Notes: generated by a model not told the origin, from the sequence alone. A stretch of 41,522 nucleotides of DNA from Trichomonas tenax (GCA_023091735.1 JALKBU010000419.1:1-41522); one strand, 5' to 3'; positions 17,508 to 29,804 are shown, counted from the stretch's first letter. A program made the numbers and translations.

Positions 17508-20500
17508 ATGGGTGCATCGGGATCAACATCATCCCAAAATGAATCCGGCAGCAACATAGTATTCATCAATCCAGGTGAACCGGAGATATTCAACGTGTCT
17601 CTTTTTGCGTTTACAAGAGACATTCAATTTGAACAATTTAAGTTTACCGAAAAAACTGCACAAAAATACTTAAATTCTGTCTACATAGACCTATTTTCGC
17701 TATATTCAGATCTTACTACGGCAAATTCCAAAGATCAATTTTTCAAAAAAATTATATTGCCATCAATTCTTAAAGTTTTGTTCAGCAATAATAGCGGAAA
17801 CAACTTTATTCATCAGTTGTTTAAGTTTGAAAATGAAAGAAACAACTTCTTCAAAGAAAAATACATAATTCAATTATCAAATCTACAAAATAATTCACCC
17901 ACATCAGATTCGTTTACGCCAAACGAACTTTATATGTTCCAGTTACTTGTTTCACCTGAACAAATACAAGCTATAACTGAGGCAACATTACCCAAATTTA
18001 TTCAAACTATTGGTGGACGTGAATTATCATTACATGCATCGACATTACAAGATAACAAGCAACTGTCTAAAAAACTCGAACAAATTGCTACAAAATCGAA
18101 AAATCCTGATACTTTAAATTACATTTTTCAATGGGCATTACTCACCGGCGATGTTTACTTGATGGCCAAGATTAGCTGTCTTTCGCTTTTATTACCTCAA
18201 AGCACTTTCGTTCCATGCATTGCTTTTAAAAATCCTCCAGTTTACTCTGCTTTTAACTTATCACAGAGTAACTTAGTAGGAAAGTTTGTAATAGATGAAT
18301 TTAATCCACCATCTAAGCAACCATATGGAAACATCATTTGCTTCCAATGGAAATATTTCTTCATTCTCAAGAAGAATGTTCTCAATGTTATTGATATGTC
18401 TGACAACATTACGACGAGACAAGCAAGATTTTCTGATATCCCTGTTAACGATATCTTTGTGGAAAAGAAAACAGAGATTGCAACTGTCAACAATTCATTG
18501 TTATTAATCACAAACTCGAATGTCTACAAAATGAACGTTTTTCCACTCGGTAAAACATTCACGAAGATTGATTATCTAAATTCGAAGAACACTATTGCCA
18601 AGTCATTCACATCTGATGGAACGTTCATTTATTCATATAAATCCGGGAAAATTAACATTTTCTCATTAAGCGGGAACGTAATACAACACGATTTAACATT
18701 AACTTTACAAAAGAGTGATCAGCCTTTGAATGCTCCATTTAACAAAGATTTATTCCCTATTGCATTGACAAGCGGTGTTATGTTTTGCGATGGTATTGTT
18801 ATCCATTTCATTTTCTTCGAGAAAATGGTTGAAAATCGTTATCAGCACTTTGTGCGTTCATTTTCAATCTATGATGGTTCTCATATTGGTGATTCTACAT
18901 TTTTATATGATTTCCAAATTAAGTCATTATCTTATGATGCTTTTACAAAGTCTATTCATATTATGACCCAATTATCTACATCAGCAGGCATCACTCAATA
19001 TAGATATGAAGGTCCAACATCACCAAGTCTCACTCATTTACTTCCTTGGTCAATTCCAACATCAAAAAATGTGCAGAAAAACTTTATGAAGTTAATTTCT
19101 AATAAATTATCGAATTTCTTCTGGGTTGGGCCATACTTTATTGGGTCAATGGTTATTCCTCTTGTTGGCTTAAATTCTCAAGTCCTTGCAAGTACATTTC
19201 CATTTTATTATCAATTATTTAGCGGACCAGATATTGCTCAAAACATATTATCAATGATCCCATCATATATGATGGAGCTTAATAATCCCAATTCTCTCGT
19301 TGACAAAGACAAATTGTTCACATGCATCATGATCTTGTTCTCGATAATATCAATCAATTTAGAAATAGAAAATAGCGAAAAATCAGAAGATTTCTTGAAT
19401 TCCTTGGTTATCACTGCAAAGATAGTCAGTGGATATCAGGAAATGTGTAAATTTTTAATCACTTTTTTAGTTAATAATTATGATAATCTTTTCCGATCAA
19501 GAGAAGAATTCATTTCTCCCGTATTTTCAATGTTCTTTGTCCTGTTATCGGATTCTCAGATTTCAATGATAATTGAAAAGCTTCCAAAGTCAAAACTGTT
19601 TCCATTTATCATAATGCCGCAACATTTCAAGATGTTCTTCATTCCTGTTTTGGATATGATTGGAAAAGCAAATTCTCCAACAAAAGGATTTGATTTTGAA
19701 TTCATCATCGAATACATTACAAGTGTCTTCAAAGAATTGTCAGCTTATTACCTGAATCTATATCCTGTTTCTCACTTAATTGTGAATTTGTCAAAAGAAA
19801 TTATCGCTATAATGTTCAATATTATAACAGAAAACGATTCTCTTTTGATTGTTGACAAGAATCCAAATTTGAATGCTCTTGTAACTAGATTTTTGTTAAT
19901 GCTCACACCATGTTGTGAAAATGTTGCTTTTGCAAAACAAATCATTGATCAAATTGTTACAGTTATTAGCAAGCTTGCAGATAAGCATAAGAAATGTGCA
20001 GGTGTTGTAACAAACATAGAAGAAAAAGATCCATTCTTCATATTATTCAACAAAATTTTTGTTGCTTTGATTCAGTGCATTTCGACGCTTGGTAACAATA
20101 CCACAGTGCAATTAGATTCAAAAGCAATTATTTATAAGTTATTCATGCAAACAACGAAAGCTTCAATTTATGAACAGTATGATGAATCTCTAATATTAGA
20201 TACAGTCCATAAAAACGTTCCAAATCCAATGAACAAGTTCATAAAAGACGCAGAGAAGGAATTTGAAGGTAAAGTATTGATCGCAATCACTCAATCATTT
20301 GATCAATTCGAGAATATTCTAACAAATGTTCCAATGTTTGATCCAAGATTTAAACCAATTGTACAGCATGTCTATAAAATTAGAAACAACCTCAAAGAAT
20401 CAAAACAATTAACTAATGCTTATGATTCAGCAAGTGCAGAACCACCAACATTGAAGCAGCAATATCCTAAATACTTCGCAATTATTGAATCGAAAGTGAA

Positions 20501-23500
20501 ATATCTTTTGGAGCATACAATTGCTGTGGAATATAATGATCAAAATATCGAACAAATTGTTAACTTTGTTTCAAACGAAACTCCGCTTGAAGAGTATATT
20601 AAGATCGAAAAGACAATCAAAGATTCACATGAATCACTGAAACTCATTAATAACTTAATAAAGCAGATCATTAATATGGAAAATCTGCCAAATGCTTTCT
20701 TAATATGCTTCTGCAGCTACTTCGCATCACAATCTAAGTTCATGGCTGCTGCCGAAGAATTATCAAAGTATTCTTTGCTGAATCAAGAAGCAATCAGAAT
20801 GATTCATCAAACAATTGATTTCTTCATCAACACAATCCCAATAATGTCTCCTAATTCTATTATTCCTCTTGTTATCAATATGATTCTTATCATTCAAAAA
20901 GACGCTTCAGAGGAAAAACTTTGGGGACACTTGTTATCTCTTCTCACAAAATTGCTCGTTCATAGCGAACAAATCAAGAATGACGAACTATCAGCTGCTA
21001 TATTAGTTGTTTTACAAACAGTTCAATACTTTATCGAGCTTAATCTAATACATATTGATGATGACAAAAAGAAGATTGTTGCAAGATTGATGCAATATAT
21101 TCCAAACACAATCGCTTTCGACATGACACTCGCAACAAGCTTAGTCATGGCAGGATTTGATCCACCAATTGAAAAAGAAGATGCGCTGGCAATGTTTTAT
21201 GCACCAAACACAAATTTTCACCTACTTCTTCAATACCTATACGCTATAATAATTAGAACCGAAGACAACACACCAATCTTTTCTAAGCTCTTTAAATTTG
21301 TCGGAAAAGTCTTGTGTGGTTCTAAGACTGAAATTCTTCCAGGATGGATCACGCAAGATCAAGTAAGTCCTTTGACTATCGCCAGTCATTGCAAATCTCC
21401 GGAAATTCTTATGGGTATTGCAAATGAAGTGTTAGTAATGCTGAGGAAAGTTTTGGCATCAAATTCTCCTGCTAAACATGAATTCGTTTCATATATAACA
21501 CTCCTTGTTATTGACAGAATCGAACAAAAAGCAGCACCAATCGAAGAACTTGTTGCAATATTTGCATTATTATCTAATTCAATTACTGCTCGTTATACAA
21601 ACACAATCCTTTCGAATCCATCAGATAATCAACGCTATTTTGTTTTATCTATCGAAGAAGATCAAGAAACAATTGAATGCATTTCACTTCCTATCTCTGG
21701 AGAAATCATTACAAAGCAACTTCCTTTATATGGAAATTACTCATTTGAGCCAATTCTACCATTTGATTATTCATTATTCCCCCACTTTTTAGTTCTTCTT
21801 GGTGCTTACACACAAGTAATGAATATGCCACAAAGTTATTCTGATTCTGTGTTCTCATTCTTTGTGATGTCAAGTCTTCAATCTTATATCTCTGATTCTG
21901 ACGTTGGCAGTGAGTTCACGTCACAACTTGCAAGTACATTCGCTACAAAGAACTTCACATCATTTGAGTTCCGCAAATTCTCTCCCAAAGTTAAAGACTT
22001 ATTGAGTTTAGCTCTTGTAAGAGAATCTAATGGTGTCTTCACAAATTCTCCAAGAGAACCGCATCTTGAACATGCTTCTATCTCTCAGTATATCTTCCAT
22101 TCGGACTATGGCCTTGACAATCACACAATCAAGACAAACAAAGGAATGCATGTTTTCATGAGCACTGTTTTAGATGCTACTGTTCCTTCATATTTCTCTA
22201 TTCAAGTTGATGATACAGCAAATGTTATCTTCGGTCTTGTTATGCATAGCATTGACTTGAATCAAGAAGTTTGTATCCTTTATTCATCTGTTGCAAAACA
22301 GTTCTTCTTAAACATGGAACCATTCCTTCTCGATAAAACAGATAAACCACATTTGATTGAATTCAAGTTTGAGCCAAAGCGTAAGAAAGTCGGTATTGCT
22401 TCAAGTATTGTTTCAAGAAGAATTGGAAAATACTTCTTACCTGATGGCCGTTGTTCATTCTTTGCGATTGTTCCTGCAGGAATGTCCATCACCTACAATC
22501 TCTCGTTGACTCCGCAAACAATGAATATGCAGAAGAGAGAACTTGGATTAAAGCACTTAAAGAGTGCAACAGGAATGTTCGGACGTCTGAAGAACAGAAT
22601 CTTCGGAATCGAATCAAATGATCATTTCAACACTGAAGAGCAAAAGTTTTCTCTAATTAGTAGTGGCGTCAATAATCAATCAACAAAAGGAAATGGTTTT
22701 TATGCATTAACACCAGCATATCATGACGCAATAACAAATCAACATCAAACTGATTTGATTTTATCAAATTGTGTTAAGTTCTCCGAAGTTAAACTCCCAA
22801 CAACCAATTCATATCTCAAGATGAGCATTTATTCATATGTTTACTCACAAATAAATCAATCAATTCTTTCATCACCAATTCCAATGCAGTCTTATCTCAA
22901 AGTTGATCCAATTTCAGGATTCATTACATCAGTTCCACAACGCAATGCTGGCATTGTTGGATTCCAAGGATGTCCTCCAATTCATTTCGAAAACATGGAG
23001 CAGCTTCCTAATGATGTCATCAATACATATATTGCTGGCGTTTGCGAAGCATTCAAGCATGAAATGACAACTTTGATCATGACAAAACTTATATCATCTG
23101 GATTCGTTACACAAGTGTGGTCTAACCTTGCACTGACTCCAGAAATTGTTATCGACTACATTTCCAATTTACTTGTTATTTGCGAGCCATTTAAGATCTC
23201 AAACTTCGATGAAAACAAGTCCCCAATTGATTTCACTCTTAGTATCTTCGATAATAATTTCAACTGTCCAAACGGAATTTATGATTATTACACCGCATTA
23301 GTCAACATTATTGGTGTTATTAGCAATGAAAAAGCAATTAGCAAATGTGTTACAACATGGTTTAACAAGATTATGCGAGAGTTCAGTCAACCACAGAGTC
23401 ACTTTGTTTATCAGAGTAATCCATATGCAAATAATTCAAGCCTTGCAATTAAAGATGTTGCCGATTCTAATGCTGCTGGATGGATTGTTTTCCAGCCAGA

Positions 23501-25973
23501 ATTCGGAAAATACAAAGCTCCAAAAGTTAACAATGCAGTTTTCCCAAGATTCGTTGACAGTGATTTTATTAACTATACATTCGTCCCAGGAACCATATTA
23601 CAATATCAAACAAAGAAATGTGTTCACTTCCCAATATTGTTTAACTCAAATGTTTCTCTTTTGAACACTTTCTTCGCTCTTGCAATTAACCTGAAATATT
23701 TCATTCAATTCGTTTCCAGCAATAAGAATGTTTTATATCACTGGAAACGGCAGAACTTCAGCAAATTAATGTCTGAAATTTATATGACCGTTCTTGGTTG
23801 TTCTCCATTCTTTTATTCTCATTGCCAAGAATTCTTCACTTACTTAAATTCCAAACTTCAGATCAATACTGGCGATATATCTGATGAATATTTAGGTGTT
23901 CTCAATCATGTTCTTCCTTTATCACGCTGTGCAATGAGTTTCTTTACGGAATTCTTGGAGAATCACATAGAATTAAAGAGAGAACAAGTGATGCTTCAGC
24001 TTTCAAGTTACTTCCCATCATGGTGTGCTCTTCACGAAGTAACGCTTTGCACTGATCCAAAGTCTATGGATTTACCTCCATCACTCCTTGAAAACAAATT
24101 CATCACTAAGAAAGAGTTCGAAAACATTCAGAGAGTATTCAAGAAGTATAATACTCTTACTGATTATCCATTCTATCTTCTTCTCACAGATTGGTTGGCT
24201 TCATTCATCAGGTATCCTCCAGCAACATTCGATATCATGTCTCCTTCCCTTGTTAAGGTTACTCTAACTTCAAAATATATTCCTCCCAAAGCAGTTCTTG
24301 GTTTGTCAGCACCAGATGCAATCAAGAGTTCAATGAGAGTTTCTCAAAACTCAGATATGTCCAACTATTCCATAGTCAATATATCGTCAGAGTTCACACC
24401 GCCTTCTTCATCGTTCTATATTAGTTTCGATGAAAATGATGTCATCTCTGATATGAAGTTCTACTTATATGCGACGAAGTTTTCAGTTAATGAAGCAAAG
24501 GCAATTCTCATCAATATCACAGACAAGTTTGAATCTGATATAATGTGCATGTATAAGACATTCACTGAGAATGAAGATCAGGCATTGCTTTCTCAATTCC
24601 CTCTTAGTATGATTGACAATCCATCAAAATTCAAAGTCAATATTCATCCAATTCGACTTCTCGAAGCTAATGTTGAGAAAGATCTCCACATGCGCGAACT
24701 TCGCACGAAATTCCTTCTCGCTTTCAATTGGTACGCGCTACATAATCCAGTTGTTGTTCAGGAAAATTCATTTGCACCATATGCACGATATATCAGTATT
24801 GTCACATTGACAGAGAGATTCAGATCTGTTATCTCGAGATCAAATACAGCTTCAAGAGATGACGTTGTCATCAATCGACAAATCGGTTTGAATGTTCGTT
24901 CAGGTGTTTCCAAGAACTTAAAGGACTCAATGATTGCACAGTTCGCTTATACTTATGTAAGTCCAAGAATGTTCAGGTGCCCATGCGATCCATTCCATGT
25001 TCAGTTCACTGGTGAAAATGGTATCGATTGCGGTGGTTTGAGCCGTGATTTAGCTTCAGAACTTTCCAAAGATATCAGTGATTCAAACATTGGTTTGTTT
25101 GTTCCAACTCCAAATGCAAGAACGCACAGAGGCTCATTCAGAGAATCTCTTGTTCCAGCGCCATCACCACAATGGAATAACACATATCATTTGTATGAAA
25201 GTGTTGGTGGATTAATAGCAATCTCAATCAGAAGTGGAATGGTTCAACCTTTCTCATTCCCACCATTATTCTGGTCTTGTTTAATGACAGGAGAAATCTG
25301 CATTGAGCAGATCTTTGAGATTGATGTTGAATACATGGAATTTATTCAGAATCTTGAGAAAGCTGCTCACGAAAAATCTCCTGAAGAGTTTCAGCAGTTG
25401 AATTATTCCAACAAAATCCGCAACATTCGTGGCGAAGAAGTCAGTGTTGGCGGAATCTTCTTGAGAGATCTCACGCAGTCAGCAGTTGGACGCTTTATTG
25501 CCTCAGCAAACCAATACAGAATCCAGGAATTACTTGGACCAATGCTTTCTATTAGAGCTGGTTTCTGGAGATCATTAGATATGTCTCCACCAACTTTTGT
25601 CACTCCGCAGCTCCTCGAATTCCTCGCATGCGGTGATAGGACTATTTCCATAACCAAGTTGAGGCAGCTCACAAGATTCGATGGTGTTCCAAGAAAAATG
25701 ATTGATATGTTTTGGACTGTTTTGTCGCGCTTCAATGAAAATCAGAAACGTAAATTCCTGCAATTTTCCACAGGCACAACACAGATACCGGCAAACGTTT
25801 CATTCCCATTCCTCATTGTTGACTACAACAGATGGTTTGATGCAGATTCAATGCTTCCAACAGCAAGCACGTGTTTCTACAAACTTCACATTCCTTGCTA
25901 TACAAAGGTTGAAATCTTCTACCAAAAGCTTCTTCAAGCTATTGAATTCACTGGAACCTTCGAAAACTCATAA
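17508..25973 (+). CDS. giant HECT-type E3 ubiquitin ligase
   Basis: A single intronless frame of 2,821 codons from ATG 17508 (an in-frame GTG at 17475 is rejected). The C-terminal 350 residues are a HECT domain: FRCPCDPFHVQFTGENGIDCGG opens it (shown split as FRCPCDPFHVQF and TGENGIDCGG), SVGGLIAISIRSGM is the N-lobe helix, and LPTASTCFYKLHIP holds the catalytic Cys at residue 2789. HECT enzymes take ubiquitin from an E2 onto this Cys before passing it to the substrate. Residues about 255-495 are rich in short beta strands and could be a beta-propeller; about 1520-1665 look like a concanavalin/SPRY-like domain. The long remainder is helical. The layout recalls the largest animal HECT proteins (HECTD4/HERC class), but orthology cannot be judged. 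No frame defects. Substrate unknown. Confidence 0.88.
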   Translation: MGASGSTSSQNESGSNIVFINPGEPEIFNVSLFAFTRDIQFEQFKFTEKTAQKYLNSVYIDLFSLYSDLTTANSKDQFFKKIILPSILKVLFSNNSGNNFIHQLFKFENERNNFFKEKYIIQLSNLQNNSPTSDSFTPNELYMFQLLVSPEQIQAITEATLPKFIQTIGGRELSLHASTLQDNKQLSKKLEQIATKSKNPDTLNYIFQWALLTGDVYLMAKISCLSLLLPQSTFVPCIAFKNPPVYSAFNLSQSNLVGKFVIDEFNPPSKQPYGNIICFQWKYFFILKKNVLNVIDMSDNITTRQARFSDIPVNDIFVEKKTEIATVNNSLLLITNSNVYKMNVFPLGKTFTKIDYLNSKNTIAKSFTSDGTFIYSYKSGKINIFSLSGNVIQHDLTLTLQKSDQPLNAPFNKDLFPIALTSGVMFCDGIVIHFIFFEKMVENRYQHFVRSFSIYDGSHIGDSTFLYDFQIKSLSYDAFTKSIHIMTQLSTSAGITQYRYEGPTSPSLTHLLPWSIPTSKNVQKNFMKLISNKLSNFFWVGPYFIGSMVIPLVGLNSQVLASTFPFYYQLFSGPDIAQNILSMIPSYMMELNNPNSLVDKDKLFTCIMILFSIISINLEIENSEKSEDFLNSLVITAKIVSGYQEMCKFLITFLVNNYDNLFRSREEFISPVFSMFFVLLSDSQISMIIEKLPKSKLFPFIIMPQHFKMFFIPVLDMIGKANSPTKGFDFEFIIEYITSVFKELSAYYLNLYPVSHLIVNLSKEIIAIMFNIITENDSLLIVDKNPNLNALVTRFLLMLTPCCENVAFAKQIIDQIVTVISKLADKHKKCAGVVTNIEEKDPFFILFNKIFVALIQCISTLGNNTTVQLDSKAIIYKLFMQTTKASIYEQYDESLILDTVHKNVPNPMNKFIKDAEKEFEGKVLIAITQSFDQFENILTNVPMFDPRFKPIVQHVYKIRNNLKESKQLTNAYDSASAEPPTLKQQYPKYFAIIESKVKYLLEHTIAVEYNDQNIEQIVNFVSNETPLEEYIKIEKTIKDSHESLKLINNLIKQIINMENLPNAFLICFCSYFASQSKFMAAAEELSKYSLLNQEAIRMIHQTIDFFINTIPIMSPNSIIPLVINMILIIQKDASEEKLWGHLLSLLTKLLVHSEQIKNDELSAAILVVLQTVQYFIELNLIHIDDDKKKIVARLMQYIPNTIAFDMTLATSLVMAGFDPPIEKEDALAMFYAPNTNFHLLLQYLYAIIIRTEDNTPIFSKLFKFVGKVLCGSKTEILPGWITQDQVSPLTIASHCKSPEILMGIANEVLVMLRKVLASNSPAKHEFVSYITLLVIDRIEQKAAPIEELVAIFALLSNSITARYTNTILSNPSDNQRYFVLSIEEDQETIECISLPISGEIITKQLPLYGNYSFEPILPFDYSLFPHFLVLLGAYTQVMNMPQSYSDSVFSFFVMSSLQSYISDSDVGSEFTSQLASTFATKNFTSFEFRKFSPKVKDLLSLALVRESNGVFTNSPREPHLEHASISQYIFHSDYGLDNHTIKTNKGMHVFMSTVLDATVPSYFSIQVDDTANVIFGLVMHSIDLNQEVCILYSSVAKQFFLNMEPFLLDKTDKPHLIEFKFEPKRKKVGIASSIVSRRIGKYFLPDGRCSFFAIVPAGMSITYNLSLTPQTMNMQKRELGLKHLKSATGMFGRLKNRIFGIESNDHFNTEEQKFSLISSGVNNQSTKGNGFYALTPAYHDAITNQHQTDLILSNCVKFSEVKLPTTNSYLKMSIYSYVYSQINQSILSSPIPMQSYLKVDPISGFITSVPQRNAGIVGFQGCPPIHFENMEQLPNDVINTYIAGVCEAFKHEMTTLIMTKLISSGFVTQVWSNLALTPEIVIDYISNLLVICEPFKISNFDENKSPIDFTLSIFDNNFNCPNGIYDYYTALVNIIGVISNEKAISKCVTTWFNKIMREFSQPQSHFVYQSNPYANNSSLAIKDVADSNAAGWIVFQPEFGKYKAPKVNNAVFPRFVDSDFINYTFVPGTILQYQTKKCVHFPILFNSNVSLLNTFFALAINLKYFIQFVSSNKNVLYHWKRQNFSKLMSEIYMTVLGCSPFFYSHCQEFFTYLNSKLQINTGDISDEYLGVLNHVLPLSRCAMSFFTEFLENHIELKREQVMLQLSSYFPSWCALHEVTLCTDPKSMDLPPSLLENKFITKKEFENIQRVFKKYNTLTDYPFYLLLTDWLASFIRYPPATFDIMSPSLVKVTLTSKYIPPKAVLGLSAPDAIKSSMRVSQNSDMSNYSIVNISSEFTPPSSSFYISFDENDVISDMKFYLYATKFSVNEAKAILINITDKFESDIMCMYKTFTENEDQALLSQFPLSMIDNPSKFKVNIHPIRLLEANVEKDLHMRELRTKFLLAFNWYALHNPVVVQENSFAPYARYISIVTLTERFRSVISRSNTASRDDVVINRQIGLNVRSGVSKNLKDSMIAQFAYTYVSPRMFRCPCDPFHVQFTGENGIDCGGLSRDLASELSKDISDSNIGLFVPTPNARTHRGSFRESLVPAPSPQWNNTYHLYESVGGLIAISIRSGMVQPFSFPPLFWSCLMTGEICIEQIFEIDVEYMEFIQNLEKAAHEKSPEEFQQLNYSNKIRNIRGEEVSVGGIFLRDLTQSAVGRFIASANQYRIQELLGPMLSIRAGFWRSLDMSPPTFVTPQLLEFLACGDRTISITKLRQLTRFDGVPRKMIDMFWTVLSRFNENQKRKFLQFSTGTTQIPANVSFPFLIVDYNRWFDADSMLPTASTCFYKLHIPCYTKVEIFYQKLLQAIEFTGTFENS

Positions 25974-26689
25974 TCTATCTTATTTGTATTGTTTATTTAA
26001 ATTTATGTTCTATTTTTCTTATTCAAAGTCTTAACATATGTGAAACTATTATAAAACATAGAATATATTAAAATATAATAGTTATATATCAATATTGAAA
26101 GAATTTTTAAATACTTTCTTAAACTTCAAAATCGGAAGTTGGCAACGTCATATATTACCGAATTGCTGATGGTCCAAATGATAAAAATATCTATAATTGA
26201 AAAATATATATTTTCAATAATTTCATTTATGAATTGAGCAACCAAATCTATGATTATTGTATAGCTCATAACCAGTATATGACAAATTCAATGAGCGGCA
26301 ATGAAGATGAAAAGACAATATTGTTCAGATGATATTAACTTTAAAATCGGAGCTCGCGGAGTTCATAGTTTTATTTTCATCACAATTAAAATCATAAATC
26401 ATTAAATAGAATAAAAGCCATAGAGATTATTTCCAATTCGAACTATTTCATAAACTTAAGCGACTATCATCTCACTTCAAACTATCAATAAAATTTTAAC
26501 CAAATAATTTATTCATATATTCGATCATGAATGAAATCTATTGCTTTCCTACCGAGATACCCTACTTTTCCTACATCTGGACTAAAAAAATAGGTAAATT
26601 TTAGAATATATACAATATAACTATAGTAGAAGACTTTATTTTGTGTATATCGATAGAGAACGACCATAAGAAACATCAGCATGAATATA

Positions 26690-27240
26690 AGGTGAATTTG
26701 AAATGTTGAATAAATTTGATGGGAATATTAAAATTTGAAATATAGGCCAGGGTTGGGGATGGAATCTACAGTATGATGTTAGTATGTTTGAAATGATAGA
26801 AAGCTTATATCAATTATATTGAAACAAAATGAATCTGTATCAAGATCCTAATGATGTGTTTAGATAGATTAATTAAACAATATGATTGTATTGTGTAATG
26901 CTAATATATAGGGAATATGTGCAGACTAATTAAAAAGCATATATGAAGAGTTTTGAAACGTATTATTGTGTTATTTACATATGATGGTGTGAACATTCTT
27001 AGACATAACTTGCTAATGAGTATTTCATATATTTGATGAAAGTATAATGAAATTTAATTTTGAAGTGATACATAATATTAAAATAAATTAGTCTAAATAA
27101 GGGAAATGGTTATAGGTAGCTTCATATATAATGGATATGAAAATGATATAGATATATATGAAATAAAATGAAAATGAAAAAATAAAAATAGCATTCTATG
27201 ATCGTTTTGTTATGAATATATATTGGCATGGTTTTTTGTA
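26690..27240 (+). other. stretch with strong G over C asymmetry
   Basis: The + strand has many more G than C here. Hand counts on three 60-base lines (26701, 27061, 27121) give about 36 G to 6 C, unlike the more balanced DNA on both sides. GAAATGA/GATATGA-type words recur. No frame is open. It may be an old transcribed or copied element or a mutational relic. Confidence 0.4.
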
Positions 27241-28529
27241 TAATGTGGAATAGATATTATAGTGTAATTTCATTAAAATGGATTTCTGCCATGTAAAACT
27301 AATTTATTGTTAGTTCATTTATCATACCTTTAATTGAATATCATTTCTCCATAGTTAGTGGATACTATTTATATTATTAGTTAGAATGACTCAAATATGC
27401 TGAAAAAATTTCTCTGATGAAAACAAAAGATTCATTATTTTCAAACATTTAAGAAGGGCAAAAAGAAATCCGAATAATGACTTGGATTTTATAATTATTA
27501 CATAATGAATGCTGATTGAGCAAATCGTTAAAATAGACATTTTCAATTTTTTCATTCATTTTTGAAAACGTTAGATTAAGGAGTATTACATAGTGAAAAT
27601 GTTCTACATTATGAAAATATTTAAATTCAAATACTACACAATGAATTACATTAAAGTTTTTACTAAGATCTGATAATTTATTTATATATTGCTTTAGTAG
27701 TTATAATCAAGCAGATGATTCCTTGTATGATAATAATAACAATGAGAGAATTAAATTTACATGAATAAGCGTAATCATCATTATTTTGTGAAAATCATCA
27801 GTAAAATTTCAACGTTTTGTAGGATTTGATTGATGCTCTTTGTATGGATGTGCTAGAATTCGCCTGTATTTTGCGATTCTGCACTCAAATATGAGAAGTT
27901 ATTGTTTTTTGTGATTGAATAATTTTGGACCTAAAATTGTTAACGGTATGATAATATTTTTATTACAGAAGTGGATAGTGCATACAATTTGTTTGGAGAA
28001 CTTGAAGTCAAAATTAATGATCATCGTATGAATTTATGAGATATGAAGAAATTACGTAATTTATGAGCTGATTTTCTGAAGTTTATTGGTACTCATGTAT
28101 TGCATGGTATGCGTTAATTCATGCGGAAAAGCCTCAGCTTGCAGTTTACATATGAGTTTGGGTAAACAGCGTTGAACCATCCATTAAAAAAAGAATCAGA
28201 CAATATGACATGTAAACACCCAAAAAGGCAGGGGGAGCGGCTAAAGTATTGTAAAACTGGGTATTTTAATGTTTTCATTCTATGTAATCCAATAACGCGA
28301 ATTCTTACAAAGTTTACGTGCATATCATCAATGCCAAGTCATGACAATATGTCCTTACATTACCTTCTTCGCTCTGATAAAATGTCACTTTTCATTATTT
28401 TTAATGAAGCAGACAACTCTTCATTGTCATCTATTTCTTCCAAATTAACATCTCCATCCATTCACCAATTACATTCAGAAGCCTCAGTCAATCATTCTTT
28501 TAAATTTTATCAATACAATCAAAGCGATT

Positions 28530-28775
28530 TTTAAATCAGAAATAATTATCTGCTTTTATGCATTTTTAGTATCTAGTCGATATATTATCACTGCTGCTAC
28601 ACTGATATTATCTATTAATTGCATATTTGTTCTTTATTTCCCTCGGCAAATTTTCTTAATCGAGAATTCAGTCTGGCTATTCATAGCCACAATTGCACTG
28701 CAACTATATCCTTTCATTTACACATTCATTCTCCGGATTTATACTTGTTATTGTTTTTCAGTGTATAAGTCATGA
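28530..28775 (+). pseudogene. fragment of a membrane protein gene
   Basis: An open frame of 81 codons without a start ATG, ended by TGA. It encodes two hydrophobic spans (YIITAATLILSINCIFVLYF and LFIATIALQLYPFIYTFIL) with a PRQ turn between them. A polar Ser-rich stretch in another frame just upstream (28345-28532) may be part of the same relic. Family unknown. Confidence 0.3.
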
Positions 28776-29804
28776 TATAGTTATTTAGATATACAAATTG
28801 AATGTAATTATGACATGCTTTTCACGAGTTATTTGTAAATTATCTATACACATTGTAATAATTATTTTGCACAAAAATAAATTCCATAGATCTGATTTCA
28901 TTGCCTACAATAGTTACAATTCTTATATTTATATCAAACCTGTACTATGCGATAATAATACATCGATCAAATTTATAATTTTATCACAATTATCAGAATT
29001 GCTAAAATTTAACAAATATAACATAAAATAGAATTTGTAGATGCTGCTTAATATGTTATTAGTATTTGGTTAAATCAAGTATATTTTTCATAGATAAATC
29101 TTCAATTTTCTTCTTTTTACAAAATTAAGAATAATATTATCGTACATGTGAACACCACATTGCCAATAGCTATTTTATAACAAGTAAGAAAGTTTTTAAG
29201 CTAAATTCTAAATTTTATAAAAATTTCAAACTTCTTATTTTGCACGGTGTTAAGCATGTATTCATATGCAGAAACATGTGCATATTGACACCTCATTGTT
29301 TGCTTTCAATGATTTAAGTTTTATTTCGACTTACGTAACAAAATTTCTTTTTTTAGTTCATTGGTCATGAAAATTTTCCAATGTTAGGGTATTACTCATT
29401 TATTTTTCATTTTTGAATCAAACCATTTTTATACAGTACAATATATGATATTTAAAATCGAACTATTTTCGATAAATAATAAAGTTTTCTAACATAATAT
29501 CGAAATATTTGCAAAATATTATAGGAATAACTCTAGTAAAAGTAAATCGTTCGTGTTCGCATAGTCATTTTAAATATATCTACTTGAGGTAAATTGCATT
29601 TAGGCTAAAATTTAAAAATACAATCGAATAGAAATTGCATAAATCCCAAAAATAACTTAACGAATAGATTGATTATAGTGATGCACGAGATAAGAACAAA
29701 GAATAGAGGTCCAAAAGCAAAAGAAAAAGGATGGAAAATATAAAATAAAAATAATGAAACCGATACTTTTCTTATCGTCAGAACAAATTGTCCCATTAAA
29801 ACCG

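Larger units (their letters stand above)
25974..29804. other. 3.8-kb AT-rich intergenic region
   Basis: No intact gene was found between the HECT and ARPC1 genes. The stretch includes a G-rich/C-poor part and a membrane-protein relic (listed separately). It also has imperfect short repeats of TACATTATGAAAAT type at about 27582-27655, and ATCGGA motifs at about 26131 and 26345 that resemble the repeat core at 6.1 kb. The frame 28172-28534 (+) and those around 28114 (-) start in unlikely contexts and are not called. Confidence 0.5.
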
